The notes under the pieces were generated by a model, which worked only from the letters and a program-made list of their open reading frames with translations, did no database searches and was not told the origin of the DNA. A program made the translations under genes and the position numbers. DNA of 64,000 bases from Bacteroidales bacterium (lineage in GTDB: Bacteria > Bacteroidota > Bacteroidia > Bacteroidales > VadinHA17): positions 1 through 64,000 of the forward strand of contig JAIVHO010000037.1 in NCBI GenBank assembly GCA_020201035.1, given 5' to 3'. Of the stretch, positions 8,043-18,720 are shown in pieces. How positions within the stretch are numbered: the stretch's first letter is position 1; every line of letters starts with the position of its first letter.

Positions 8043-9467
8043 CTACTCCGTCTCCATTTTCATTGAGGTTTCCACCACCTGTTCCCACGCTCTCAGCACA
8101 TGATCAAGAGTCACATTTGTCTGTGCCGTTACCATTCTGAGACAGAATTTCCCGTTAATGCGGGTATGGGTCATATAGAGATTACCACTGTCATTCAGGT
8201 TATGCATAATCTTCTCGTTAAGAACATCCAGACTATCTGTGTTATGATGTCCCCTGCCCACAAATCTGAATACAACGGTGTTGAGAGGTACCGGTGCCAT
8301 CAGTTCAAACATCGGGTGCTGCTCAATTCTCCCTGCAAGTTCTGAGGCATATGTAATATGGCTGCGTATCAGTTCACGCAATCCCTCCACCCCGTAACTT
8401 CTTATCACAAACCATAGCTTTAGAGCCCTGAATCGTCTGCCAAGGGGAATTCCCCAGTCGCGATAGTCATTTACCCCGCCCCGTGTTCTTGTCTTAAGGT
8501 ATTCAGGAAGAATTTCAAATGTCCTGATAAGGCTGGCTGCATCCTTTACAAAGTATGCCGTACAGTCAAAATTTGTAAACATCCACTTGTGGGGATTGAA
8601 TACGAAACTGTCGATATACTCTTTCCCTTCAATCATCCAGCCAAACTCAGGAAGTATCAGTGCAGTCCCTGCCAGTGCGGCATCCACATGAAGCCAGATA
8701 CCGTATTTACTGCATAACTCTCCAATCTCCCTTATCGGATCGAGTGCTGTAGTAGATGTGGTGCCCAGGGCAGCAACCACCATAAATGGTTTGTATCCGT
8801 TTTTTATATCAGACACTATTGCTCTTTCAAGATCTTCAGGGTCAAGGGAGAAATCGGGACGCACCGCAACCCTGACCAGACTCTTCCGTCCAAGTCCGGC
8901 CACCCTGATCCCCTTTTCAACCGAGGAGTGAGCCTCTGTGGAGCAGTAGGCGCGCAGCTTCTCACTTCCTGAGAAACCATCCTCATTTACAGCGTAGCCT
9001 GTTATCTTTTCGCGTGCCGTAATAATTGCCGCCAGTGTGGCTGTTGAGGCCGTATCCTGTATTACTCCTTCAAATTCAGAAGGGAGGCCTGTCATATCCC
9101 TCAACCAGTTCAGAACCCTCTCTTCCAGTTCTGCAGCGGCAGGAGATGTTTCCCAGTTCATACACTGGGCGCCAAGAGCTGAGATCAGCATTTCAGCAAG
9201 CAGGGATGGAGGAGAGCTGTTTGCCGGGAAATAGGCAAAAAATGAAGGACTCTGCCAGTGAGTGATCCCCGGCATTATAATACGGTTAAAGTCCTTGAAT
9301 ATTCTGGCGAACTCTTCTCCCTCAAGTGGAGGATTCTCCGGAAGCTGATTATATATTTCCCCGGGCTGTGAGAGTGACTTTACAGGGTACTCTTCAATAC
9401 TTTCAAGGTACCTTACGATCCAGTCGACTAACCCATGAGCATTCTTTTCAAACTCTTTAAGATCCAT
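8043..9467 (-). CDS. Aromatic-L-amino-acid / tyrosine decarboxylase (group II PLP decarboxylase)
   Basis: This 474-residue enzyme belongs to the PLP-dependent group II decarboxylases, which convert aromatic amino acids such as tyrosine, DOPA or tryptophan to amines and CO2. K294 in NPHKW is the Schiff-base lysine, H180 (TEAHSS) should stack on the PLP ring and D262 (LHVDAA) should pair with the pyridine nitrogen. Length and the N-terminal form (DLKEFEKNAHGLVDWI) fit the family. The start at 9467 is preferred over an ATG at 9482 because it begins at the family's usual position. It overlaps the 3' end of atpC by 11 bases, so it is probably co-transcribed and translationally coupled with atpD-atpC. 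No amino acid/amine antiporter gene is adjacent. Substrate choice cannot be read from sequence alone. Confidence 0.88.
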   Translation of the reverse strand: MDLKEFEKNAHGLVDWIVRYLESIEEYPVKSLSQPGEIYNQLPENPPLEGEEFARIFKDFNRIIMPGITHWQSPSFFAYFPANSSPPSLLAEMLISALGAQCMNWETSPAAAELEERVLNWLRDMTGLPSEFEGVIQDTASTATLAAIITAREKITGYAVNEDGFSGSEKLRAYCSTEAHSSVEKGIRVAGLGRKSLVRVAVRPDFSLDPEDLERAIVSDIKNGYKPFMVVAALGTTSTTALDPIREIGELCSKYGIWLHVDAALAGTALILPEFGWMIEGKEYIDSFVFNPHKWMFTNFDCTAYFVKDAASLIRTFEILPEYLKTRTRGGVNDYRDWGIPLGRRFRALKLWFVIRSYGVEGLRELIRSHITYASELAGRIEQHPMFELMAPVPLNTVVFRFVGRGHHNTDSLDVLNEKIMHNLNDSGNLYMTHTRINGKFCLRMVTAQTNVTLDHVLRAWEQVVETSMKMETE

Positions 9468-9708
9468 TGTCAGTTCCTTCAATAAGCAGAATAATCCTGT
9501 TCTTAAGTACTTCTATTACTCCTCCTGTAATATCAAAAAGGAGTACATCGGATCCTGTGTTTACAGTTACCTGCCCCGCTCCCATTGTTGATATAATTGG
9601 AGCGTGATCATTCAGAACCTGGAATTCCCCCTTTCGTCCGGGAACGGTTACAGATTTTATCTCTCCCTTGAAAAAGCTCTTATCCGGTGAAATAATTTCT
9701 ATATGCAT
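9457..9708 (-). CDS. atpC: ATP synthase epsilon subunit (short form)
   Basis: The 83-residue protein is the N-terminal beta-sandwich of the F1 epsilon subunit, with family motifs GRKGEFQVLNDHAPII and IEVLKNRIILL. It connects the gamma stalk to the c-ring. It ends where the two C-terminal helices of longer subunits (about 135 residues in Escherichia coli) would begin. The arm that inhibits ATP hydrolysis is therefore absent, as is usual in Bacteroidota. It lies 17 bases after atpD and overlaps the decarboxylase gene. Confidence 0.93.
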   Translation of the reverse strand: MHIEIISPDKSFFKGEIKSVTVPGRKGEFQVLNDHAPIISTMGAGQVTVNTGSDVLLFDITGGVIEVLKNRIILLIEGTDNGS

Positions 9709-9725
9709 ATAAGTAAGCCTTTCAG

Positions 9726-11318
<1,593 letters not shown>

Positions 11319-11364
11319 TCAGACAGATACCTTATGTTATAAAAAAACATCTTTAACCTGCACC

Positions 11365-11395
11365 TTGTATTATCATCAACTATATTCTAAATTTG
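11365..11395 (+). promoter_or_regulatory. Bacteroidota-type promoter (TTG, 20-base spacer, TAAATTTG)
   Basis: A TTG at 11365-11367 and TAAATTTG at 11388-11395 are separated by 20 bases, matching the phylum's -33 TTTG / -7 TAnnTTTG layout. Initiation would fall near 11402, about 20 bases before the barrel gene's start codon at 11422. This is the best promoter match found in the window. Confidence 0.6.
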
Positions 11396-11421
11396 ACTAA
11401 ACCAACTTAAACCAGATAGTC

Positions 11422-12018
11422 ATGAACAGAATTTTGACCCTGACTGCAGCACTGTTACTCTCGGGTTCCCTTTTCGGTCAGATCACAAAAGTAGGTGGTG
11501 GCCTATTCTATAATGCGGGCTACTATTACAATAATGAAGCATTTGATGACCACAAACTGGGTAATCCGGCCATCTTCCTCACCGGCATCTACGAACTGAA
11601 TCTGCCGTTCCATATTGCGCCAAGGATCAGTGTTCATATGCCAAACATCCAGACCCTCGAAGATGCTGACGGGATGTCAATCAGAACTGCAGTCAATGCT
11701 TTCTCCCTTGATCTTGATGCTCACTATGTGTTTAACTACCTTGACCGGTTTGAGATTTACGGTCTGGCCGGACTGAATATGCTTTTTGCGCGACGCAGCA
11801 CTGAATATGACACGCCCAATTTCAATGAGTCATTCAGAGACTCCAATACCTCTGCCGGCCTAAATCTGGGAGTGGGATCATATATGAAGGTAGCTGAGCA
11901 GCTTGATCTGTATGGTGAGGTTAAGTTCATTGTTGCAAGCCAGGTTCAGTTTGCCGCAACTCTGGGTCTGCTGCTTAATGTTCAGTGGCTTGCCAGGAAT
12001 GAAGATCCCGGCTTCTGA
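11422..12018 (+). CDS. Small outer-membrane beta-barrel protein, unknown function
   Basis: The 198-residue protein has a signal peptide (MNRILTLTAALLLSGSLFGQ). About eight amphipathic beta strands follow, with alternating aromatic and polar residues and glycine/tyrosine turns (for example GGGLFYNAGYYYN), ending in LLNVQWLARNEDPGF. Size and pattern fit an eight-strand OmpA/OmpX-like barrel. It is alone on the plus strand, inserted between atpD and the polyprenyl synthase gene, and its stop lies two bases from the stop of that convergent gene. A promoter match lies directly upstream. The specific role is unknown. Confidence 0.65.
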   Translation: MNRILTLTAALLLSGSLFGQITKVGGGLFYNAGYYYNNEAFDDHKLGNPAIFLTGIYELNLPFHIAPRISVHMPNIQTLEDADGMSIRTAVNAFSLDLDAHYVFNYLDRFEIYGLAGLNMLFARRSTEYDTPNFNESFRDSNTSAGLNLGVGSYMKVAEQLDLYGEVKFIVASQVQFAATLGLLLNVQWLARNEDPGF

Positions 12019-12020
12019 GA

Positions 12021-13001
12021 CTACCTGTTTCTTCCTGTCATTGAAGAGGCGAGGGTTATCATCTCCTTTTTCCGGGAGGCATCAACAGAAAGGTTGTCAA
12101 GAGACTCATATGCACGGGTAATAAACTCATTTGCCCTGGTCTCAGCAAACTCCCTCACTCCCAGTTCCTCGAAGATAGAGATAATCTCGTTTACCTTGGT
12201 ATCGGGATCAATATCCCCGTTTTTGCCGGAGATCAGTTTCTGAATCCTTTTAAGGGTTTCCCCGGAAGAGAGTTCCAGTGCCTTTATCATCAGCAAGGTC
12301 TTTTTATTGGCTACAATATCACCGCCTCTCTTTTTGCCAAAGAGCGCAGGATTACCCCATGTATCCAGAATATCATCCTGAACCTGGAATGCAAGTCCAA
12401 GGTTACGGCCGAAGGCATATACTGAATCAGCGTCCTTATCGCCTGCTCCTCCCAGGAGTGCCCCTATTTTCATACCCCCGGCTATAAGCACTGAAGTTTT
12501 CAGCTCCACCATCCTGAGATAATCATCAATAGAGACCCAGTTTATCTTCTCAAAATCCATATCGAGTTGTTGCCCCTTGCATACCTCCACAGCAATCCTG
12601 TTATATATTCTGAAGATTGCAGGGAACAGTGCAGCCGGGGCTTGTGACAGGCACTCATTGGCCATAAAAGCCATCACATCGCCTGACAATATTGCCTGAT
12701 TAAGATTCCACTTGGAATGGACCGAAGGGGCATTGCGCCGAACTTCAGCATTATCCATTATATCATCATGGACAAGTGTAAAGTTGTGGAATATTTCCAG
12801 TGATACTGCCGGGAATATTGCATGGTCAATCTTATCGCTGAACATATTACATGCCATAAGGACCATTACGGGTCTTATTCTCTTGCCTCCTGTTGAGAGG
12901 ATATACTTAACCGGCTCAAAGAGTCTGGGTGTCTCATCATCAAAGCTGAGATTGAGAATTGCCCTGTTAATAACATCCTTTAATTCATCACGGCTATACA
13001 T
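12021..13001 (-). CDS. Polyprenyl (isoprenyl) diphosphate synthase
   Basis: This 326-residue trans-prenyltransferase has both aspartate-rich motifs: LVHDDIMDNAEVRR (DDxxD, first) and FQVQDDILD (second). It also has the GGKRIRP segment that binds isopentenyl diphosphate. It condenses isopentenyl diphosphate onto an allylic diphosphate. The small residues before the first DDxxD motif do not let me fix the chain length, so geranylgeranyl, octaprenyl (for menaquinone) and farnesyl products all remain possible. It lies 67 bases after atpG in the same orientation and may be transcribed with the atp block, linking quinone or carrier-lipid supply to energy metabolism. Confidence 0.9.
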   Translation of the reverse strand: MYSRDELKDVINRAILNLSFDDETPRLFEPVKYILSTGGKRIRPVMVLMACNMFSDKIDHAIFPAVSLEIFHNFTLVHDDIMDNAEVRRNAPSVHSKWNLNQAILSGDVMAFMANECLSQAPAALFPAIFRIYNRIAVEVCKGQQLDMDFEKINWVSIDDYLRMVELKTSVLIAGGMKIGALLGGAGDKDADSVYAFGRNLGLAFQVQDDILDTWGNPALFGKKRGGDIVANKKTLLMIKALELSSGETLKRIQKLISGKNGDIDPDTKVNEIISIFEELGVREFAETRANEFITRAYESLDNLSVDASRKKEMITLASSMTGRNR

Positions 13002-13068
13002 ATTTCATCTGTTTTTGCAGGTGCAACGGGAGGTCCGCAGGGGAAAGCTGTTGTTCACCAACGGGGCA

Positions 13069-13950
13069 TCAGCCCTTCAGGGCTTCCGCTCCGCTAACAA
13101 CTTCAAGAATCTGGTTTGTAATTGATGCCTGTCGGGCCTTATTATATTCCAGAGTCAGAGAACTGATCAGTGATGTGGCATTATCCGTTGCCATATGCAT
13201 AGAGGTCATTCTGGCTCCGTGCTCAGCCACCCATGAATTAAGGATAGCCTGATAGAACTGAATTTTCAGCGACCTTGGAATCAGTTCCCTGATTATTCCG
13301 GCTATGTCAGGTTCAAGTATATAATCTGTTATCAGGTCTGCCTCCACCTCGTCAGGTGCTTTAACAGGGAGGAAAGGTTCATATATCAGATCCTGCACAG
13401 CGGCATTACGAAACCTGTTATATACAAACTCTACCCTGTCAAATTCACCATTCACAAATCTCTCCATAATCTCACCGGCAAGATCTGATACCGACTCAAA
13501 CGACAGGTTATCAAAGATATCGCTTTTGTCTGCAAAAATGGTGTAATCCCTCTTTTTTAAATAATCATGACCCTTCCTGCCAATAGCAAGTATCTCTATA
13601 GCACCCTCTCTTCTCTGTTCAGGATATATTTCATTTGCTACCCTAACGCTCTCCCTTATCACATTGGTATTAAAAGCGCCGCACAATCCGCGGTTAGAGG
13701 TTACCACCACCAGCAGAACGCGACCCGGAGCCGTTACCCTTGCGAAGGGGGTTCCGGCATCAGATTCTCCTGCCACGCTGCTTACCTGTGCCATTATTTC
13801 ACGGAGCTTAGCGGCATAGGGTCTGAGTCTGACAATCAGGTCCTGCGCTTTACGCAATCTGGCAGCAGATATCATCTTCATGGCAGCCGTTATCTGCCGT
13901 GTAGATTTTACAGAAGTTATCCGGGTACGTATTTCCTTCAGGTTAGCCAT
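13069..13950 (-). CDS. atpG: ATP synthase gamma subunit
   Basis: The 293-residue protein is the central rotor shaft of F1. The N-terminal helix is typical ([20 protein letters not shown]), the middle holds SNRGLCGAFN, and the C-terminal helix carries ASSLI-type residues followed by EYNKARQASITNQILEVVSG. It starts one base inside the stop codon of atpA (TAATG overlap), indicating translational coupling in the F1 gene order H-A-G. Its length is normal. Confidence 0.96.
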   Translation of the reverse strand: MANLKEIRTRITSVKSTRQITAAMKMISAARLRKAQDLIVRLRPYAAKLREIMAQVSSVAGESDAGTPFARVTAPGRVLLVVVTSNRGLCGAFNTNVIRESVRVANEIYPEQRREGAIEILAIGRKGHDYLKKRDYTIFADKSDIFDNLSFESVSDLAGEIMERFVNGEFDRVEFVYNRFRNAAVQDLIYEPFLPVKAPDEVEADLITDYILEPDIAGIIRELIPRSLKIQFYQAILNSWVAEHGARMTSMHMATDNATSLISSLTLEYNKARQASITNQILEVVSGAEALKG

Positions 13951-15533
13951 TATGCCTCCCTGTATTTTTTAGAGAGATCTGCAGCCAACTCTTTAAGGAC
14001 CGCTGTCACCTCATTATCAATTACTCCCCCCGCAATCTTTTCAAGCATTTCAGTATATCTCAGTTCAAGAGCCTCATGAAATTCACTCTCAAACTCCTTA
14101 ACCCTGTCCACCGGTACATTTCGGAGCAGTCCCTCTGTTCCGCAATATATTATTGCCACCTGATTTGCAACCCTCATTGGTGCATACTGATCCTGCTTAA
14201 GTATTTCAACGTTTTTGGCCCCTTTGTTAAGGATTGACCTGGTGGAGGCATCGAGGTCGGATCCAAATTTGGCAAAGGCCTCAAGTTCGCGGTATTGTGC
14301 CTGGTCAACCTTTAGTGTTCCTGCAACCTTCTTCATTGACTTTATCTGAGCATTACCCCCCACTCTGGAAACAGATATACCAACGTTAATGGCAGGCCTC
14401 ACACCCGAATTGAAGAGGTGTGATTCAAGAAATATCTGCCCGTCAGTAATGGAGATCACATTGGTAGGGATATAGGCAGACACATCACCTGCCTGTGTCT
14501 CAATTATCGGAAGTGCCGTCAGTGATCCCCCGCCCTTTACCATATGGCGTATTGATTCAGGGAGATCATTCATCTTTGCGGCCACCACATCCGATTCAAT
14601 CACATTGGCTGCTCTTTCAAGCAGCCTTGAATGGAGGTAGAACACATCACCCGGGTATGCTTCCCTTCCAGGAGGCCGGCGAAGCAGCAGTGACACCTCG
14701 CGGTATGAAACGGCCTGCTTGGAGAGGTCATCATAGACAATAAGGGCATCCCTGCCGGTATCCCTGAAAAACTCACCTATTGCGGCTCCTGCAAAAGGAG
14801 CATAAAACTGAGAGGCTGCAGGGTCAGCTGCCGTTGCCATAATAATCACCGTATAATCGAGAGCTCCGTGTTCCTCCAGCGTAGCAGCAATATTTGCAAC
14901 CGTTGAACCTTTCTGTCCTATAGCCACATAGATACAGTACACAGGGTTTCCCTTTTCGTAATTGGTTCGCTGGTTTATTATTGTATCAATTGCGATGGCT
15001 GTTTTCCCTGTCTGCCTGTCCCCGATAATAAGTTCCCTCTGTCCGCGTCCGATCGGTATCATTGCATCAATGGCCTTGAGTCCTGTCTGCAGAGGTTTCT
15101 TTACCGGCTGTCTGAAAATAACACCCGGTGCTTTACGTTCAAAAGGCATCTCATAAAGTTCGCCTTCAATAGGTCCCTTGCCGTCAATAGGCTGTCCGGT
15201 GGTGGTTATTACCCTTCCCAGGAGACCTTCTCCCACCATAATGGATGCTATACGCCCGGTACGTTTTGCAATATCACCCTCAGTAATGCCGCCTGTAGGA
15301 CCCAGGAGTACTGCTCCTACATTATCCTCTTCAAGGTTCAAAACTATTGCCTTCACCCCGCTCTCAAACTCAATAAGCTCATTGGACTGCACATTGGAGA
15401 GGCCGTAAAGCCTGACTATGCCATCTCCGACCTGAAGCACCGTTCCTATCTCTTCAAGCTCAACGCCTGTCTTTACTCCTTCAAGCTGCTGTTTGAGTAT
15501 CTGTGATACCTCTGCTGGTTTTATAGTTGCCAT
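13950..15533 (-). CDS. atpA: ATP synthase alpha subunit
   Basis: The 527-residue protein is the non-catalytic nucleotide-binding subunit of F1. Walker A GDRQTGKT lies at residues 171-178, and the alpha-type segment [15 protein letters not shown] and the arginine-bearing SVSRVGG motif are present. The arginine of SVSRVGG is the finger that reaches into the beta active site. The N-terminus binds the delta subunit. It follows atpH with a 41-base gap and overlaps atpG by one base. Confidence 0.97.
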   Translation of the reverse strand: MATIKPAEVSQILKQQLEGVKTGVELEEIGTVLQVGDGIVRLYGLSNVQSNELIEFESGVKAIVLNLEEDNVGAVLLGPTGGITEGDIAKRTGRIASIMVGEGLLGRVITTTGQPIDGKGPIEGELYEMPFERKAPGVIFRQPVKKPLQTGLKAIDAMIPIGRGQRELIIGDRQTGKTAIAIDTIINQRTNYEKGNPVYCIYVAIGQKGSTVANIAATLEEHGALDYTVIIMATAADPAASQFYAPFAGAAIGEFFRDTGRDALIVYDDLSKQAVSYREVSLLLRRPPGREAYPGDVFYLHSRLLERAANVIESDVVAAKMNDLPESIRHMVKGGGSLTALPIIETQAGDVSAYIPTNVISITDGQIFLESHLFNSGVRPAINVGISVSRVGGNAQIKSMKKVAGTLKVDQAQYRELEAFAKFGSDLDASTRSILNKGAKNVEILKQDQYAPMRVANQVAIIYCGTEGLLRNVPVDRVKEFESEFHEALELRYTEMLEKIAGGVIDNEVTAVLKELAADLSKKYREA

Positions 15534-15574
15534 ATTCGGTTTAATTGTTCTGCGGCATTTTTCCGTTCAAAATT

Positions 15575-16111
15575 CTATTCTCCGGTAAGTTCCTGTTTTA
15601 TCTTTCTGAGCTGGGTTCGTACGCTTCCATCTATATAGCTGTCACCTATATTTAACAAAAATCCGCCAGTAAGGGAGGGATCTGATATAAGGCTGATAAT
15701 CACCTCACCATCAGACTCTTTTTCCAGATAATTTCTGAGTATTTCCATTGTTTTTTCACTTGCCGGGAGTGCCGTTGTAAATTTTGCCCTGGTGACCCCG
15801 CGGTATTTATCTGCCTGATCCATATAGCACCTTGCTATACCGGGCAGGAACATCTCCCTGTTATTCTCAAGCACAAGCTTAACAAAACTAAAAGAGAGAT
15901 CATTAACCCTGCTGCGGGTAAGCTCTTCAAGTGCTTTATGCTTAATATCAGATGTTATCACAGGACTATCAAGCATCTCTTTAACATTTCCCATTGACGC
16001 AAGGTCAAGGATATACTCCATGTCCTCCCTTACGGTATCAATAAGATTCCTTTCCTCTGCAGTAAGAAAGAGTGCCTTTGCATAGCGTACCGATATTTTA
16101 CCCTCATTCAT
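15575..16111 (-). CDS. atpH: ATP synthase delta subunit
   Basis: This 178-residue protein is the F1 delta subunit (OSCP homologue), joining the peripheral stalk to the alpha subunits. The N-terminal helical domain (VRYAKALFLTAEE) and the C-terminal signature region (SDPSLTGGFLLNIGDSYIDGSV) are both present. It lies six bases after atpF and 41 bases before atpA, in standard operon order. Confidence 0.94.
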   Translation of the reverse strand: MNEGKISVRYAKALFLTAEERNLIDTVREDMEYILDLASMGNVKEMLDSPVITSDIKHKALEELTRSRVNDLSFSFVKLVLENNREMFLPGIARCYMDQADKYRGVTRAKFTTALPASEKTMEILRNYLEKESDGEVIISLISDPSLTGGFLLNIGDSYIDGSVRTQLRKIKQELTGE

Positions 16112-16117
16112 CAGCTG

Positions 16118-16633
16118 CTAGTTTTTTGAAAGGTCAGCCTCATCCAGGAGGTCATTAATAAGTTTTTCATGCTGGTTATCAAAGCTCAGTTTATTCCTCA
16201 GGATTTTCTCTGCAATTGATACTGACAGAGATACCACCTGTTCCCGGAACTGAGTCAGAGCAGCTCTCTTTTCCCTTTCTATTTCCTCACGGGCCTTTAC
16301 AATGATTTTGTCAGCCTCTGTTTTTGCCTGCTGCCGGGCTTCGGCCATCAGCCTATCTTTGGCGGTACGGGCCTCCTTCATCAGTATATCCCTCTCGTGC
16401 CGGGCCTCATCAATAATTGCCTCGTTATCAGCCTTAAGTCTCTCCATATCCTTTCGTGCCTCATCAGCTGCCTCAAGAGAACTACGTATGCTCTCCTCGC
16501 GGGCCTTCACCGCGCTCAGTATAGGCTTCCATGCAAACACCCTGAGTACAATCATCAGAATAAGGAAGATGAAGGTAGTCCAGAATATAGTTCCGATAGC
16601 AGGCGTTGCCAGACTATTTGCCAGTATTATCAT
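16118..16633 (-). CDS. atpF: ATP synthase b subunit
   Basis: The 171-residue protein is the peripheral stalk b subunit. A single membrane helix (about residues 12-32) is followed by a long charged coiled coil (residues ~40-140) rich in Glu, Ala, Arg and Lys, and a C-terminal segment (SVSIAEKILRNKL) that meets delta. It follows atpE with a 65-base gap. Confidence 0.95.
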   Translation of the reverse strand: MIILANSLATPAIGTIFWTTFIFLILMIVLRVFAWKPILSAVKAREESIRSSLEAADEARKDMERLKADNEAIIDEARHERDILMKEARTAKDRLMAEARQQAKTEADKIIVKAREEIEREKRAALTQFREQVVSLSVSIAEKILRNKLSFDNQHEKLINDLLDEADLSKN

Positions 16634-16698
16634 ATCGTAACTTTTGATTGGTTAAAAGAGCCGGCAGCAGGGCCAACTGCCCTGCCCGACTCAATGTC

Positions 16699-16908
16699 TT
16701 ACAATGAAATAAGAGCCACAACGATAGCAAAAAGTGTTGCTCCTTCGATAAGAGCCGCTGAAATAATCATTGCCATCTGAATCTTGCCGGCTGCTTCAGG
16801 CTGGCGGGCAATTGCCTCCATTGCCTTACCACCTATATGCCCGATGCCCAGTGCGGCACCTATTACGGCGATTGCTGCTCCCACTACTGCAAATGTACCT
16901 GTTGTCAT
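16699..16908 (-). CDS. atpE: ATP synthase c subunit
   Basis: This 69-residue hairpin proteolipid forms the rotor ring. The polar loop is ARQPE (34-38) and the ion-carrying carboxylate is E55 in helix 2 (ALIEGATLF). In sodium-binding rings I would expect a glutamine in helix 1, three residues after the GxG-type turn, and a serine directly after the glutamate. Here the equivalent residues are Ile22 and Gly56, so proton coupling is predicted. It sits between atpB and atpF in standard order. Confidence 0.95.
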   Translation of the reverse strand: MTTGTFAVVGAAIAVIGAALGIGHIGGKAMEAIARQPEAAGKIQMAMIISAALIEGATLFAIVVALISL

Positions 16909-16942
16909 AATAGTTCAATTAATGTTGATGATAAATGTATTA

Positions 16943-18049
16943 TTAATGTTCTTCCTGCACAGCCAGTCCGATAAAAAGGGCTGACAAAAGTGTAAAAACG
17001 TAAGCCTGTATAAAAGCCACAAGCATCTCAAGTAAATTCATAAAGAGAACCAGAAAAACCGATACCGGAGCTATTACCAGTGACCCGAAAATAAATATCA
17101 GGCTTACAAGGCTAAGGATAATTATATGGCCGGCAGTAATATTTGCAAAGAGACGAACCATAAGGGCAAATGGTTTGGAAAAAAGGCCTATCAGCTCTAC
17201 CGGGATCATTATAGGTTTAAGCCAGAAAGGTATGCCTGGTGTGTTAAAGATGTGTCTCCAGTAATTCCTGTTCCCGCTTATCTGGGTAACAAAAAAGGTA
17301 AAGAGAGCCAGCACCATGGTAACGGCGATATTTCCGGTCACATTTGCTCCTCCGGGGGCAATGGGTATAAGGCCCATCAGGTTATTGATAAGGATAAAAA
17401 AGAAGACTGTAAGAAGGTAAGGCATAAATTGTTCATACTTCTGCTTACCGATATTGGGAAGTGCTATGTCATCCCTGATGAAGAGAACCACCGGTTCGAG
17501 AAAGCCCTGAATTCCTTTAGGTGGTGAAATACCATAGCGGGCGTAGGATCTTGCCATAGTGACGAAAAGCCAGATCAATATCAGAGCCGAAACCATCATT
17601 GCTGTTACGGTTTTGGTAACTGAAAGGTCCAGGATAAATTTATCCGGGATAACAATCCCGTCATTATCAACCATAACAATACTTCCCTTCAACTCACCCT
17701 CTTCCGGGATCATGTATCCTTTATGAATATGGCTGTGCGACAGCTTCGCTGAAGAAAAGATGGAGAGACCTCTCTCCTTTGTCCATACAATTACAGGAAG
17801 AGGTATTGAAACATGTTTTCCGTCGGGGGTGGTAAAAAGGTGCCATTCATGAGAGTCTCCGATATGATCCATGATAAAGGGGGTGGCATCAAAACCGGTT
17901 TCGTCAGGCTTCTCTTCCTGATGACGCGGTGCATCCTGGCCGTGGCCCCTGTCAGGTGGCACTTCTGACCCGTTTATGGGAGTGTTAAGTGCCAATGCAA
18001 TAACAATCATTGCTGGCCAGAGAAATGAATAATGTCCCCTGTCTCTCAA
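16943..18049 (-). CDS. atpB: ATP synthase a subunit with extended N-terminal domain
   Basis: The 368-residue protein is the Fo a subunit, which carries the proton half-channels. The essential arginine is in MVRLFANITAGH, and helices from about residue 140 onward match the family. The first ~130 residues are an addition: a signal-like hydrophobic segment (IALALNTPINGS), then a His/Asp/Glu-rich, probably periplasmic part (HGQDAPRHQEEKPDET and DHIGDSHEWH). Such an extension is common in Bacteroidota a subunits but its role is not established. It starts three bases after the AtpI-like gene and precedes atpE by 34 bases. Confidence 0.95.
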   Translation of the reverse strand: MRDRGHYSFLWPAMIVIALALNTPINGSEVPPDRGHGQDAPRHQEEKPDETGFDATPFIMDHIGDSHEWHLFTTPDGKHVSIPLPVIVWTKERGLSIFSSAKLSHSHIHKGYMIPEEGELKGSIVMVDNDGIVIPDKFILDLSVTKTVTAMMVSALILIWLFVTMARSYARYGISPPKGIQGFLEPVVLFIRDDIALPNIGKQKYEQFMPYLLTVFFFILINNLMGLIPIAPGGANVTGNIAVTMVLALFTFFVTQISGNRNYWRHIFNTPGIPFWLKPIMIPVELIGLFSKPFALMVRLFANITAGHIIILSLVSLIFIFGSLVIAPVSVFLVLFMNLLEMLVAFIQAYVFTLLSALFIGLAVQEEH

Positions 18050-18052
18050 AGC

Positions 18053-18448
18053 TTACCCGTTTTTTATTGACCTCCTTTTAAACTCCGAAACAATTTTCAT
18101 GATCAAAAATATGGTTGCGGATAAATATAATACAAAAAACAGAAGAATTGAACCTCTTCCACTCTCTTTTAAAACACCAAACCATATCAATGCAAAGAGG
18201 AGTGAAAAAATAAATTTAATTCCAATAGCCAATAGTGTATAGAGTGAATCTTTCCCTTCACCTTTATTTTGACCCAGGCTGAAAACAATAAGCGCGAAGG
18301 CTGTAATGAGAAAGAAGAAAAATACTGCCAGAATCATTAAACCCCTGTCATAGATACCTGGTAACTTCATTTCAATAATCACGCCTGCAATAGCCATTAT
18401 TGTTCCGGCAATGGCGGTATGCAAAACATTACGCATCAAAGAATTCAC
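18053..18448 (-). CDS. AtpI-like four-helix membrane protein
   Basis: This 131-residue protein has four hydrophobic segments (about residues 10-28, 35-58, 68-90 and 98-117) and a basic C-terminus (FKRRSIKNG). Sequence alone does not identify it. Its place, between atpZ and atpB with three- and five-base gaps, is that of AtpI, which helps assemble the c-ring. I infer a similar role from position only. Confidence 0.6.
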   Translation of the reverse strand: MNSLMRNVLHTAIAGTIMAIAGVIIEMKLPGIYDRGLMILAVFFFFLITAFALIVFSLGQNKGEGKDSLYTLLAIGIKFIFSLLFALIWFGVLKESGRGSILLFFVLYLSATIFLIMKIVSEFKRRSIKNG

Positions 18449-18453
18449 CTGTT

Positions 18454-18720
18454 CTACTTTTTATTAATAAAATCCTTAAGGGAGGTATACAGAGCAACAA
18501 AAATCCCTAGGAGGGACATTATAATAGTAAAAACCGGGGTATCGCCCTCCCTCCTGGAATCGAGCCAAACGCCGGCATAAGTCATAGCGGTAATAATAAC
18601 TATCATCTGAAGAGCCATCCCGGAATACCGCGCGTACCCCTTTAATGAGTCATCAGTCTCATTTTCCGTTTTCCTTTTTTTCCGGTGCTGTGTTTTCTTT
18701 TGCTGATTCATCTGTCTCAC
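18454..18720 (-). CDS. atpZ: AtpZ-like ATP synthase accessory protein
   Basis: The 88-residue protein has a lysine-rich N-terminus (QQKKTQHRKKRK) and two membrane helices separated by a short loop (AGVWLDSRREGDTPVF), the pattern of AtpZ/'F0F1-ATPase subunit' proteins that open atp operons. The family-typical segment YARYSGMALQM begins at residue 28, so the start must lie upstream. M1 at 18720 and M4 at 18711 are the candidates, and both lie inside the end of the bactofilin gene. The reading frames overlap by 53-62 bases, unusually long for this operon. Confidence 0.75.
   Translation of the reverse strand: MRQMNQQKKTQHRKKRKTENETDDSLKGYARYSGMALQMIVIITAMTYAGVWLDSRREGDTPVFTIIMSLLGIFVALYTSLKDFINKK

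Noticed and set aside
16699..16908. Sodium-coupled ATP synthase
   Set aside because: The c subunit lacks the helix-1 glutamine and the serine after the carrier glutamate that go with sodium binding.
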